A stretch of DNA of 64,000 nt from Centrapalus pauciflorus (Eukaryota; Streptophyta; Magnoliopsida; Asterales; Asteraceae), in contig JAANYP010002801.1 of NCBI GenBank assembly GCA_020465985.1, positions 118,501 to 182,500 on the forward strand. The letters are read 5' to 3'. The position numbers were made by a program, and so were the translations under genes. The notes beneath the pieces are model-generated. The model was given only the letters and a program-made list of their open reading frames with translations, had not been told where the DNA came from and did not search any database. Shown in pieces: positions 35,201 to 48,624 of the stretch. How positions within the stretch are numbered: position 1 is the stretch's first letter; every line of letters begins with the position of its first letter.

Positions 35201-36951
35201 TGGATCACCAATGATATTCTCTATTGGGTGATTTCTTGTCCACTTAACTGTATGTGGAAACGGTTCTATTGGGTCTTGGTTGGGATTGGAATCGAAATAT
35301 GGTTCGGGAGTTGCTGCAGATGTTGTAGGTGGAACATCTGAGGTAGGAGCTTCTGACTGTTCAGAAGTAATAGGGGTTTCAGAAGTATGTGGAGGTTCAA
35401 TTGGTTGTACAATCTCAGTAGTTGACTGCACATTTGCTGTTGAAGCTTCTCCAGTTTCTTCTGAACTTTGTTGTTGAGAAAGATCTGAAACTACGACTGG
35501 ATCTTCAGTGATCCTGTCAGGCACCAAATTTTGAACATTAGATTTGGGAGTTTCAAAATAATCATCATAAAAGTTCTCAAACAACTTATTTAATTCATTT
35601 TGTTCAGCATTTTGTCTATTTGACTCCAATGAAGTCTGCATGTTAGGTCCGGGTCCTGAACTGGTGTGTTCAGAAGCCATTACCACTCCTTCGTCAAATT
35701 TACATTTACGCTCTCGTTGACTATCTTGGTTCTCTTGTTGTATACTCGGAAAGCAACCGACTCCTTTGAATACCCGATGAAGATTCCTTCATCCGCCTTT
35801 TGATTAAACTTTCCCAGATTGTCTTTATCATTCAATATAAAGCATCTGCAACCAAAGACATGGAAAAATTTAATATTAGGTATTCGTTTATTGATCAGTT
35901 CATACGGAGTCTTTCCGAATCTTTTATTTATTATTGAACGGTTTTGTGTGAAACACGCTGTTGCAACCGCTTCTGCCCACAAGAACAATGGTAAATTGGA
36001 GTAGGCAAACATCGTCCTAGCTGATTCCACTAGTGTCCGATTTCTTCTTTCAACGACACCGTTTTGTTGTGGAGTCCGAGCAGCTGAGAATTGATGTGTA
36101 ATTCCTACTGAATTTAAGAACGAGTCTAATGATTTGTTCTTGAACTCTGTTCCATTGTCTGAGCGAATAGTCTGAATGGTGAGTTGCAACTTTACTTGTA
36201 TTTTTCGGATGAAGTCGATGATAGATTCGGTTGCATCTGATTTGGATTTCAGGAAAAACACCCATGTGTATCGTGAATAGTCATCAACTATCACCAATAC
36301 ATATCTTTTCTTATTTATACTTTGTACTCTCATTGGTCCACACAAATCCATATGCAGTAACTCTAGTGCTTTTGTGGATGAGTGTGCTGTTTTGGATTTG
36401 TGTGTGGCTTTTGTCATCTTTCCTTTTTCACATGTCGCGCATAGTTGCTCTTTTTGAAATTTTAGCGCCGGCAGCCCTTTAACTAACCCTCCTTTTGCTA
36501 GGTTGGTCAGTTCATTGAAATTCAGATGTGAAAGGCGACGATGCCACAACCATGCTGTTTTAGATGTTGCTTTTGACAATAAGCAGACATCTTTCTTCAG
36601 ATTGATCGAGGCTAAATCAATGGAGTATAGATTTGTTTTCCTGTTTCCTGCTAGAATTTCTTTTCCTTCTGCTGATCTGATGCTGCACCGATTGGCTTTG
36701 AAGTTGACCTCTAACCCCTTATCACACAGTTGTCCAATACTGAATAGATTATGACCAAGACCGTCAACATAAAAGACCTTTTGGATTGTGATTTTGTCAT
36801 ACTTCAGACTTCCGTATCCCTTGATCGGACAAAACTGATCGTTTCCAAATCTTACCATCCCACAGAACTTTTCTACAAAGTCCGTGAGTGTGTCTCGTTG
36901 TCCGGTCATATGTTTGGAGCATCCCGAATCAAGGTACCAGACATGGTTTAC
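32257..36951 (-). pseudogene. pol: pol of copia element D, broken by a frameshift and a MULE insertion
   Basis: The pol frame opens at 36951, +1 relative to gag. Domains: protease (VWYLDSGCSKHMTG); GAG-pre-integrase (LWHRRLSHL ... CATCEKGK); integrase core with Asp in HMDLCGPM, Asp in RSDNGTEF and Glu in NGVVERRNRT. This frame stops at 35680, where a one-base loss in the VNVKFDEG-like region shifts to the frame of 35686. There RT follows: IIGTKWIFKNKKDEHG, FAPVARIEAIR, QMDVKTAFLNGEL, SLYGLKQAPRAWY and the catalytic YVDD (QIYVDDIIFGS). RNase H starts (AFSDADHAGD, RKSTSGAVQFLG), is split at 33943/32608 by the MULE, and resumes with STAEAEYVA, CDSQSAIAI, KHIDIRYHF and LADLFTKAL, ending LGMLNR. 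Apart from these two lesions it looks freshly functional. Confidence 0.9.
32608..33943. mobile_element. Non-autonomous MULE with long TIRs (intact inner copy, 1336 bp)
   Basis: The ends are GGGAAAATGGCGTCAAATAG on both strands. The two arms stay similar for several hundred bases (blocks GTGCACATTTGGTAGTCAAA, ACCGGTCACCATCCTTACGT, GTGTACTTTT), so it could fold into a long hairpin. Perfect 9-bp TSD AACACAATA at 32599-32607 and 33944-33952. It lies inside the RNase H codons of element D. There is no transposase; mobility would depend on an autonomous MULE elsewhere. It is the sister of the outer copy at 24134-46444. Confidence 0.94.
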
Positions 36952-39900
36952 CTATAAAACGTAATAGCACATGAGGTACCCACTTGTAGTTGGGTACTTT
37001 AGTTTTAGGTAAAACATGCATAGTATCATTTGTTTTTCTAACTGATATGGCTTTAGTCTTATCGTTTGAATTTATTTTAGGTACCCATTTTTGAACTGTT
37101 CTTTTGGGTATCCACTTTTGTACAATTCGCGGTGGAATTGTTTTTGAAATTTTTATCTGTGGATCCTTTTTCTGTTCATACAATGGGTCCTTTTTCTTTG
37201 GTTGCCATACAAGCTTATTATTTTTCACAGAGGCAGGCTTACAAACATAAGAATTCAAAGCAATTAATTTCGTTCTTGAAAAGTTAATACAAGAATTATT
37301 AACAAGTTTATCCTTATTACAGACAGAATGTTCAGTTTTGCTAATTCTATCTGTAACAATTTTTTCTTTCACGCGCCATTCTTGTTTTATAATCTTGTTT
37401 TTCTCTTCGCTTTTCTTCTTTCGCCATACTTGTTTTCTCGACCCTTTCACAATGATATCTGGCATAAAACAAGTATGTGAATTAGTGGATTTAGAAACTC
37501 GTGTCTTCTGTAAGTTTTTCATACCTGTTGAAGATTTGACTTTTCGGGCAATAGAATCCGTTGATGAAGATGATTCACCCTTTTCAAAACTAGGAGATTG
37601 AACAAAAAATTTTGTTTTCTCCTTCTTTTGTTGTATTGATGGTGAATTTACAGATGGTTTTAAAGACTCTGTAGTCATTCTTTGTAGAATTTTAACAGGT
37701 TCTTTATTACCATTTGATTGTTTATTAGTCAAAGGTTTGATAAATTCACCAATTTTACCAAACATTTGATCTAATGAATTATTATCAGAGTGCATGTACA
37801 GATCAAATTCTTTCTCTGAATTAATAGAGTCTAGAGAAGTAGTTGATTGTGGATCAGACACATTTATGTGTTTTGGTTTATTTTGCAACATTTGTTCCAT
37901 TTTATTTAATTCTTCCTTGAGAGTTCCATTCTCTGTCTCAAAATTCTTAATTTTCAATTCTGAATCAGAATTTATTTGTTCTAAAATTGAATTTGGTAAA
38001 TATAATTTTTGAGACTGAGATGGTAATTCAGACAAATTCTTTTCAGAATAGGTTTGAATTAACTCTTCTTTAGTATCAATAATGTTGCTTGTTTCATTTA
38101 TCTTTGTATAATCAATATAATTTTGCATTTTGTCTGATCTTAATCTTTTTACTTCTTCGCTAGATTCTACTTCTTCAGATGCTTTCATGAATGTCATTTT
38201 TAATCCTAGATTCATGTATCTGACATCGTATAGTGTTGGTGAATTTGATATAGCTTTTGTCAGATATTTAGGATTTTCCCAACCAATACCAGATTTAGAG
38301 TTGTAAAACTCTGTATCTTTTGGTTGATTTAAATATATTGTTTGATCTGTTTGCCCTCTTTTAATAAATTCATCCTCCATCTGTTTTATTTTCTCATAAA
38401 GTTTAGTTCTCTCTTCAAATATGGCATGATATTTTACAGAAAAGTTTGAGGCTTCTAACTCAGCTATTCGCAGACTTTCTTGTATATCAGATATTTTGTG
38501 ATTCAGATTAAGTATTTTGCTTTGAAGTTCTTTTTCCTTAACTTGTAAGTCTGAGACAGCTCGTAAAGCTAAGGCTTTATCTTTGGAAAAATCTAGAACT
38601 AAATTGTGTTCATTTAGAAGTTTGTTTTCCAAAGAATGAACCTTTTTCTTTTCTGCTTTTAAGGATTTTTCAAACTTTTTAAGCATGAAAGCCATATTAG
38701 TTAGTTTTTCTTCTAATATGCATGAGTCGTCAATATCAGAATCTGAAATAGAATTTACCTCCGGTCCTTCTGAATCCTCTGAGTTATCAGACTCTGAATC
38801 CTCCTCATTTTCAGCTTTATTTTGGCCAGATGCCATTAATGCAACTTCTTCTGTTGTTTCTTCTTCATCAGACTCAGATTCTCTCCTATCTGCATCCTCT
38901 TCATCTGTCAGTCCAACCCATACCTCATCTTCAGCTATCATAGCTGATTCACTTAGTTCAGATTCATTGAGATATTCAGACTTTAGACAAATATGTGCAT
39001 CTTCATCCAAGATATCATCGTCTTCTGATAACTGTAACCCATGATCGTCCTCTGCCATCAGAGCTTTGCCTGACTCTTTCTCTTTGGCCAAGAGTGCCTT
39101 TCTTGTGTAGTAGTCTGAATTTTTTACTACAGGTGATCTGCATTCCCTGGCATAGTGAGCTGGTTTTCCACAGTTATAGCATTTCTGCTCCGACTCCTTC
39201 TTGGCTGATTTATCTGACTTCTCATATTTGTCAGACTTTCGTGTACTACTTTCTCCAGCTTTCTCATATTTATCATTTTTCTCAACTTTTCTAGAACCTG
39301 TTTTGTAGCGCATTTTGTTGTTTGTTGGCTTCCTGTAAAATTTCTTCTGAAATGCCTTCGTAAGCAGTGCCATCTGCTTTTTCATCTCTTCTATTTCCGG
39401 ATCTGCAGATGAATCTGATGATTCTGATTCAGAAGATGTGCTGCTGATTACTGCTCTCTTTTCCTTTTTCAGTTTGTATTTATACTTTTTCTCCGCTAGT
39501 AGAGCTAGTGGATCAGCAGTTTCTTTTTCCGCTTTCTTCTTTCCAGATATTTTCCTCAAAACAACTTCTTGGTAGTTGTTGAGGTTTTCAAATAGCATAT
39601 GAAAATCCATCTCCTCTATATCTTTCGTTTGTTGGATGATCATAGCATATTTTTCCCATTCTGGATTTAGCACATTTAAAAATTTGACATTGATGTCCAA
39701 GTTGGACTTTGTCACTCCGTTTCTTTTTACTTCACTTACCAGATTCACAAATCTGAGGTAAGTGTGTTCCAAAAGCTCACCTTCACGAGCTCTGAAGTTC
39801 TCAAACGTCATTAGACTATTCCTAGCCCTATTAGTAGCAGCTCTGTCTGATCCCCTCATGATTTTGCATACTTCATCCCAGATGGACTTTGCAGTCTTTG

Positions 39901-40228
39901 TATTTGTCAGACAAGTGTATATTTCATTGGGGATAGAAATCAACAATAGTTTTCTGGCAGTCTTGTCCCCTAACTTTCTCTTTTTCTGGGCCTCTGTTAG
40001 GTTTGTGACCTCAACCGTTCTCGGTGGTATTGGGGGATTGCCAGTTGGTACTCCTGGGATCGTTTCCATAAAAGTTGCTGGTCCGTCATTTAATGATTTC
40101 AGCATTTCCTCAGACAAATCATGGAAACTTATAAATTCAAGAAACCGCTCCCGCCATTGGACATATTCTCCCCTGTATAAGATTGGGGGTTTGGTTTCTG
40201 ATCCCATAGCAAGTGCATCTTTAGACAT
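36929..40228 (-). CDS. gag: gag of copia element D (about 1100 codons)
   Basis: A continuous ORF, unusually long for copia gag. I start at MSKDALAMGSETKPP (40228); the frame is open 12 codons upstream. Residues ~15-240 are a copia-type capsid region (YVQWRERFLEFI, TAKSIWDEVCKIM, YLRFVNLVSEVK). A zinc knuckle CYNCGKPAHYAREC is near residue 350, with all CCHC ligands present. Then come acidic Glu/Ser/Asp stretches and a coiled-coil-like segment (LKKFEKSLKAEKKKVHSLEN, LQVKEKELQSKILNLNHKIS). The C-terminal ~250 residues are Lys-rich and repeat KWVPK/WIPKR words. It ends at 36929, overlapping pol by about 20 nt. The protein packages element RNA in a virus-like particle; the C-terminal extension has no known function. 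Confidence 0.9.
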   Translation of the reverse strand: MSKDALAMGSETKPPILYRGEYVQWRERFLEFISFHDLSEEMLKSLNDGPATFMETIPGVPTGNPPIPPRTVEVTNLTEAQKKRKLGDKTARKLLLISIPNEIYTCLTNTKTAKSIWDEVCKIMRGSDRAATNRARNSLMTFENFRAREGELLEHTYLRFVNLVSEVKRNGVTKSNLDINVKFLNVLNPEWEKYAMIIQQTKDIEEMDFHMLFENLNNYQEVVLRKISGKKKAEKETADPLALLAEKKYKYKLKKEKRAVISSTSSESESSDSSADPEIEEMKKQMALLTKAFQKKFYRKPTNNKMRYKTGSRKVEKNDKYEKAGESSTRKSDKYEKSDKSAKKESEQKCYNCGKPAHYARECRSPVVKNSDYYTRKALLAKEKESGKALMAEDDHGLQLSEDDDILDEDAHICLKSEYLNESELSESAMIAEDEVWVGLTDEEDADRRESESDEEETTEEVALMASGQNKAENEEDSESDNSEDSEGPEVNSISDSDIDDSCILEEKLTNMAFMLKKFEKSLKAEKKKVHSLENKLLNEHNLVLDFSKDKALALRAVSDLQVKEKELQSKILNLNHKISDIQESLRIAELEASNFSVKYHAIFEERTKLYEKIKQMEDEFIKRGQTDQTIYLNQPKDTEFYNSKSGIGWENPKYLTKAISNSPTLYDVRYMNLGLKMTFMKASEEVESSEEVKRLRSDKMQNYIDYTKINETSNIIDTKEELIQTYSEKNLSELPSQSQKLYLPNSILEQINSDSELKIKNFETENGTLKEELNKMEQMLQNKPKHINVSDPQSTTSLDSINSEKEFDLYMHSDNNSLDQMFGKIGEFIKPLTNKQSNGNKEPVKILQRMTTESLKPSVNSPSIQQKKEKTKFFVQSPSFEKGESSSSTDSIARKVKSSTGMKNLQKTRVSKSTNSHTCFMPDIIVKGSRKQVWRKKKSEEKNKIIKQEWRVKEKIVTDRISKTEHSVCNKDKLVNNSCINFSRTKLIALNSYVCKPASVKNNKLVWQPKKKDPLYEQKKDPQIKISKTIPPRIVQKWIPKRTVQKWVPKINSNDKTKAISVRKTNDTMHVLPKTKVPNYKWVPHVLLRFIGKPCLVP
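36940..36960 (-). promoter_or_regulatory. gag/pol overlap with acceptor-like sequence, element D
   Basis: On the minus strand TTACGTTTTATAG is followed at once by GTAAACCATGTC, the first codons of the pol frame, while gag continues in the other frame for about 20 nt to its TGA. The AG falls exactly at a pol codon boundary. It may be a splice acceptor or part of a +1 frameshift window. Confidence 0.45.
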
Positions 40229-40453
40229 GTTGATTGATTGTTGGGAAACTTTGACCAAGATCAAATGAACTCCGAATGAGATTGAAACGTTTGATCACAC
40301 CTTGAAACACAGATTAGTACTGAAATCTACAACACAATGACTTGTTAGTAGCAATAAGCAGCTTAACTCGGACAGTGAATTGTGTTTGGATTCATATGTG
40401 TGTGTCAAACTTGAATGATTCTTGTGTTATGTGTGAACCTTGAATGAATGTAG

Positions 40454-41055
40454 TGTAAAACTTGATTGAGTTTATGATAAAACTCGATTGATTCTTTCAC
40501 TAAAACTCGAATGAGTGTTCGATCAAACTCGAATGAATGTGTGATCAATCTCGAATGAGTGTTTGATCAAACTCGAATGAGTGTTTGATCAAACTCGAAT
40601 GAGTGTTTGATCAAACTCGAATGAATGTTTGATCAAACTCGAATGAGTATGTGATCAAACTCGAATGAGTATGTGATCAAACTCGAATGAGTATGTGATC
40701 AAACTCGAATGAGTATGTGATCAAACTCGAATGTGTATTTGGCAAAACTCGAGTGAGTATATGAATACTTGAATTTTATACCAACCTCGAATGTGTCTTG
40801 TACAAAACACGAATCTGTCTTTTATAAAACTCGAATGTCTTATAAGAAACTCGAATGAGTCTTATAAGAAACACGAATGTGTCTTATAAGAAACACGAAT
40901 GAGTCTGTCAACTTGAATATTAGTTATACACAACTCGAATTCCTAAGATAAGCAACTCGATTAACTAATGTACTCAACTCGACTTACTAAGACACTCTAC
41001 TCGAATTACAAAGATAATCAACTCGAATTACACACAGGATGTGTATATTTCGAGT
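40454..41055 (-). repeat. 22-bp tandem array in the leader of element D
   Basis: From about 40503 to 40735 roughly eleven near-perfect 22-bp units with core ACTCGAATGAGT and a TTGATCAA part, then degenerate copies to 41055. ACTC...GAGT forms a small dyad. It lies between the primer site and gag, so it is in the 5' untranslated RNA of the element. It is related to the array at 30490-31095. Confidence 0.93.
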
Positions 41056-41454
41056 TTCTTAGTATTTTCAGGTTTTACAAGTCTGAATTTCAGATTAAAA
41101 CCAAATTTTACCCAATTTCATTCAAATTGTAATCGAAGGTAAGGTTTTTGAATACAAACACTTTGTGTTAAGCACTTTTATGCAAAAATGGATCTAAACA
41201 AGACTTTTTCAATGAAACAGTACCGGTTTTTGAACTTTTCAAAATTTTAGAAAATTGCTTAGATCTTTTTCTGTGTTTTGAAAATCAAAACAAGTTTATA
41301 TTCAATTGATTCGTCTTTGAAACCTTAACCTTCGATCCAATCAACACTGAGAATGATCAACAGAATCAAAACCCCTAGTGATTTTAGGGTTTTTGCGAAA
41401 AAATACTCAAGAACACGAAAACTTCAATCTCAATCAGTATGATTCATCCCTAAG

Positions 41455-41466
41455 GCTCTGATACCA
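41455..41466 (-). other. Primer binding site (initiator tRNA-Met), element D
   Basis: The minus strand reads TGGTATCAGAGC, 2 nt from the LTR end at 41469. Confidence 0.95.
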
Positions 41467-41468
41467 AT

Positions 41469-41771
41469 TGTGAATAATAGTTTCTACCAATTCAATCAAC
41501 TAAATGCAATTAATAAGAACACAGAATATAATCAACACTAACCAAATGATTCGATTGATGATCTTGATGATTACAAAATGATTTCGGGAATGTTCTTCGT
41601 GTACAGTACTGCTACTCCCAAATGATTACCAATCGTACAAAAAGGATATTCTGACAGATCTACCAAATTGGAAAGTCAACAAGACTATTTATACATATTT
41701 ATACACTTTAAGGAAATTACAAAACAGTCCCTAGACTTTGATATTTCATCAATCAAAAACATATTCTAACA
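41469..41771 (-). repeat. 5' LTR of copia element D
   Basis: 303 bp, one base different from the 3' LTR. The adjoining TSD ATATT is at 41772-41776. Confidence 0.95.
41685..41693 (-). promoter_or_regulatory. TATA box in 5' LTR of element D
   Basis: The minus strand reads TATAAATAG about 215 bp before the inner LTR end. It is present in both LTRs (26418-26426 in the 3' one). Confidence 0.55.
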
Positions 41772-42174
41772 ATATTAAATTTGGATAAATTTGATTTAAA
41801 TTTATTTAATCTTTTTAAAATCTGTAACTGCCACGTGTCGATTCATGGTGACGACACGTGGCTTCACCAGAAATAAGTATAGTTTTTCTTTTAATAGTAT
41901 AGATAGATTCTTCTAAATCTTTAAATCTCACGTATATATCCAAATTACTATTTTAAATATATTTTAACATTTAAAAAATTTTTGAATACCTAAACTACCA
42001 TCTTAAATTCCAACAAAAATAAATTAGAAAAATAAAGAAATATCGTTTTCTAATTTAATTCAATAATAATTTAATTAAAAAATGATATTTAATATTTTTT
42101 AAATGATGTAATTAAATTTAAAATAGTCATTTAGATATATATGTAAGATTTAAAGGTTTAGAAGGTTATATATA

Positions 42175-42484
42175 GGGTTTATTATGAAAAAAACCAACAT
42201 GTTTTCAGGTTTTTTGCATTTTCTTCCGTTCATGTTATTTTTTTTCCTTAAAAGTCCTCAAGTTATTCTTTTCTTTTTGGTTTAGTGAACTTTGGATATT
42301 AGAACCCGGTTTTTCAGGTTTTTAAAACCCGGTTCACAAATTATAATCGGGGTCTAATGTCCAAAATTTCACTAAACCAATAAGAAAAGAATAACTTGAG
42401 GTTTTTTATGGAAAAAAAAAATAACATGGAGGGACGAAAACGCAAAAAACGTGAAAACATGCTCGTTTTTTTCATAATAAACTC
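42175..42484. mobile_element. Palindromic MITE (310 bp) with 9-bp TSD
   Basis: The left end GGGTTTATTATGAAAAAAAC is mirrored by TTTTCATAATAAACTC on the right, and inner blocks (CAACATGTTTTCA, AAAGTCCTCAAGTTATTC) are also inverted copies. Perfect TTATATATA at 42166-42174 and 42485-42493. The uninterrupted target is seen in the sister MULE at 32608-33943. The long TSD suggests the Mutator superfamily. Confidence 0.88.
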
Positions 42485-42548
42485 TTATATATATGTAATA
42501 AGAAAGTTTGTAAGGATATATACGTAAAATTGAAAGTTTACAATGATA

Positions 42549-42550
<2 letters not shown>

Positions 42551-42643
<93 letters not shown>
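42551..42643. repeat. (TA)n tract, left flank of the array element
   Basis: An uninterrupted TA run of 93 bp ending at the element border GGAAGGGTTCTTTT. Confidence 0.97.
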
Positions 42644-45884
<3,241 letters not shown>

Positions 45885-47898
45885 TCTCCCTAAAATTAAT
45901 GACTCTTAAACACGATGCTTATGAAATTCAAAACATATCATTTCTACTTGATAGATATCATGTTTAGGAGTTGAAAATTAATGTTGTATTATATTGTTAT
46001 AAAATGAAAGCATATTTTATCAATTTGATACATATTTTTATGAATTTTTTTTATAGTTTTATAGAAAAAAGAAACCATCTTAGGTTTTTTTTAATTCAAA
46101 TTATAAAAAATATGTCCACATAAGCAAAGTAACCGGTTAGTATCGATTTTTAGGTAACCCAACTACTTAATTAAAACACTTTTAAAAGTTTGACTACTAA
46201 ATGTGCACAAAAGAAAAGTACACAACATAAATGTGTACAAACTTAAAAGTACATAGCTATTTGATGCCATTTTTCTTGAAAAACTCGTCCACGTAAATGG
46301 TAACCGGTTGGTGCCAGTTTCCAAGTCACACAACTACCTAATTGAAACATTTTTGAAAGTTTGACTACCAAATGTGCACAAAAAAGTACACTACATAAAT
46401 AAGTACAAACTCAAAAGTACACAACTACTTAACGTCATTTTCCGAAATATTAATATTGAGTTGGACTAATTATTATTAAGTTACACGCAGAACCGTCACG
46501 TGACAAGAATTTAAGTTAACCGGGTAATGGGAGTGAGTATTTATGAAAGATTACAATCTTAGTAATTATTTATTAGTTTGGAGCCCGATGATATAAACTT
46601 GTAATTATTGATAAGGATCAGATATTGGGTGTTGGACAGAGTTTAAACAAAAACCTATTCATTCGGCACCTACTTGCTTGCTTTCTTCACTTGTTTCCTT
46701 CCAATTCCAGAAAGTAAAGTGTGAGTGTGTTTATGTGAGTTTTAGAAACAACAAAAGCTGAGATTTAGCAAAGGAATTAGAGGAGTTAGCTTCCAAATTC
46801 ATCACCAAGTGTTCTTCTAAAGTTTCAAGTAAGTTGAGCTAAATTATGTGAATTTCGTGGTGTTAAGTGCTGTCAGAAATTTTGAATTGAGACCATGTAA
46901 GTTAATAAGTAAATACGAGATCATAGTAGTGGAACAAAATAAGCTGGAATTGAGTTAGGGATGAAATCCCTTGGCTATAATGGAAACAAAGCAACCTGGT
47001 TCTATTAGTCCGTGAGCATGGCCGCAATCATGGGATCGCGGGCCTCGATGTTCTTGAGATGAGCTCGGGTCGCGATGCCACGAGCACGAGGAGCGATGGG
47101 TCGCAGACAGTTACGGGTCGAGGTCGGGCCGCACCGAGACGAGCACGGTCGCGATGGTGATCTCAACGGAGATCGAGTGAGCACAACCAGGTGAGTTTGA
47201 ATGTTTCTCTGGGATGCATGTACGATAATTTATAAATATTTACATGATCTTTTACTGAGCTTTCCATACGAGTTTTATTACGAGCTTTATTATCATGCAT
47301 GTATTACTGAGTTTTATTGAGAACTATGTTTTATTATATGAGATTTGGGACACATGAGCTACCGAGACATTAAACCGCGCGGCAGGGCAAGGGTCGGCTT
47401 GCTCCCGATTCCCTTTGGAGTTCCTAATGACTGCTTAGTGCGGTCTAAGGATTTGGGTATGTGGATTACTCCACACGGGCTGAGTACTGATTCTGGGCTA
47501 CCCTGTGGGATCTCATATACTTTGTTCAGTAAAGAACGTTGAACGTTTTATTATCGAGTTTACTATCTTCTACTGAGCTTTTAATAATCGTACTACTAAC
47601 TCTTGCATTCTCACCAGCGTTTGCTGACTGTGTGTTTAAAATGTGTGTATCTCAGGTAATCAGAGTACTAGTAGGCCCGCTGGAGCCAAGTAGATTTCAC
47701 ATTTGCAGACGAGGAATTATTAGCTACCTTTCTAGAGGTGGTTATATTTTTAGGATTGTATATACATACTTTGGATCTGGTGTAACTTAAACAGGGTTTA
47801 CCGTGACTTATGATGTAAATTAAAGTTTTAAATTATCGAGGTTTCCACGTGTTTACCTTGGAAATAGTTAGAGATTATTATAGATCGAGGGTGTTACA

Positions 47899-48540
47899 CA
47901 CATATTAACATGAAAAGAACGAAAATAACATATTTGGGTTTTTATTTTACTTTTAAATTTTAATTAAACAAACAAAAGCAATGAAACAAAATCATGTATA
48001 AAATAATTAATTAAACATTACATGTTAAATTAATCAAGTTTAAATTTAATATGATTCATTTGGTTATAAATTTATAATATTAAAAATAATAAGTTTATTA
48101 ATATAAAGAAGTTTATAATAATAATTATAATAGTTAAACATAAAATTATTATATTAAAAAAATAAACAAATAAGCTTGTAAGTTGAAGTAAAAGAATTAT
48201 ATAAAATTATAAAAAATTTAATCAACAAAACATTTAAAAAATAAAATTAATAATAATAACAATACTAGTTAAATATAAATTAAAATTTTTTTAACTTGAA
48301 GGACTAAAACTAAAATGAATTACAAACTTGAACGACCAACAATATAATCATGATAAGCGCAAACTAGTCATTTTGAAAAAGTTCACATAATCGGGGTTAG
48401 TTTTAACGGATAAGGGACCAATCTTGAAAACAACAATGAAAATAATCACCGTTTTTTGTAAAACTAAAACCACAAGGACCGTATCCATAATTTTGTGCAA
48501 ACCACATGGTCCATTTTTGTAATGTACTATATTTATTATA
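47899..48540. other. Very AT-rich DNA, no gene seen
   Basis: Long runs of A, T and ATT/TAA words. No ORF, TIR or motif recognised. Confidence 0.6.
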
Positions 48541-48624
48541 TCAATAGTCCAGTCTGTTGTTGGTACCGATCATCAGGTAAGCGGTATCTCGAATACTCTT
48601 CTTTGCATATTTTTTGAGAGTTAT

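Larger units (their letters stand above)
26202..41771 (-). mobile_element. Complete, young Ty1/copia retrotransposon D (15.6 kb with one nested insertion)
   Basis: 303-bp LTRs at both ends differ at one base (26257 A versus 41524 G). The TSD is perfect ATATT at 26197-26201 and 41772-41776. Minus-strand order: 5' LTR, tRNA-Met primer site, ~1.2-kb leader with a 22-bp array, gag, pol, a ~2-kb spacer with a second array, a 1224-codon extra ORF, polypurine tract, 3' LTR. Pol is broken by a frameshift near 35686 and by a MULE at 32608-33943, so this copy is not autonomous. Without the MULE it is about 14.2 kb, very long for copia. The one LTR difference implies recent insertion, probably well under a million years at usual plant rates; the exact age depends on the rate chosen. 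Confidence 0.95.
24561..41903 (-). mobile_element. Non-autonomous Helitron-like element (about 0.5 kb without insertions)
   Basis: On the minus strand it begins TCTATACTATTAAAAG (41903) and ends with a hairpin (CCGCGTAATACGCTGG) about 10 nt before CTAG (24561). It sits between host A and T with no TSD, all as expected for a Helitron. The sister MULE copy shows the empty site: ...ATTACATATATAGAT... is continuous there. Removing the TIR element (24611-25891) and copia D leaves about 480 bp. No Rep/helicase is present, so it is non-autonomous. Confidence 0.75.

Noticed and set aside
40454..41055. CRISPR-like or centromeric satellite array
   Set aside because: It has no spacers, is only about 0.6 kb, and lies inside the leader of a copia element, so it belongs to that element.
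46700..47300. Host gene 5' UTR upstream of a GC-rich segment (47000-47200)
   Set aside because: The segment lies inside the probable gypsy LTR and has no long ORF; LTRs of this type often have such GC-rich parts.
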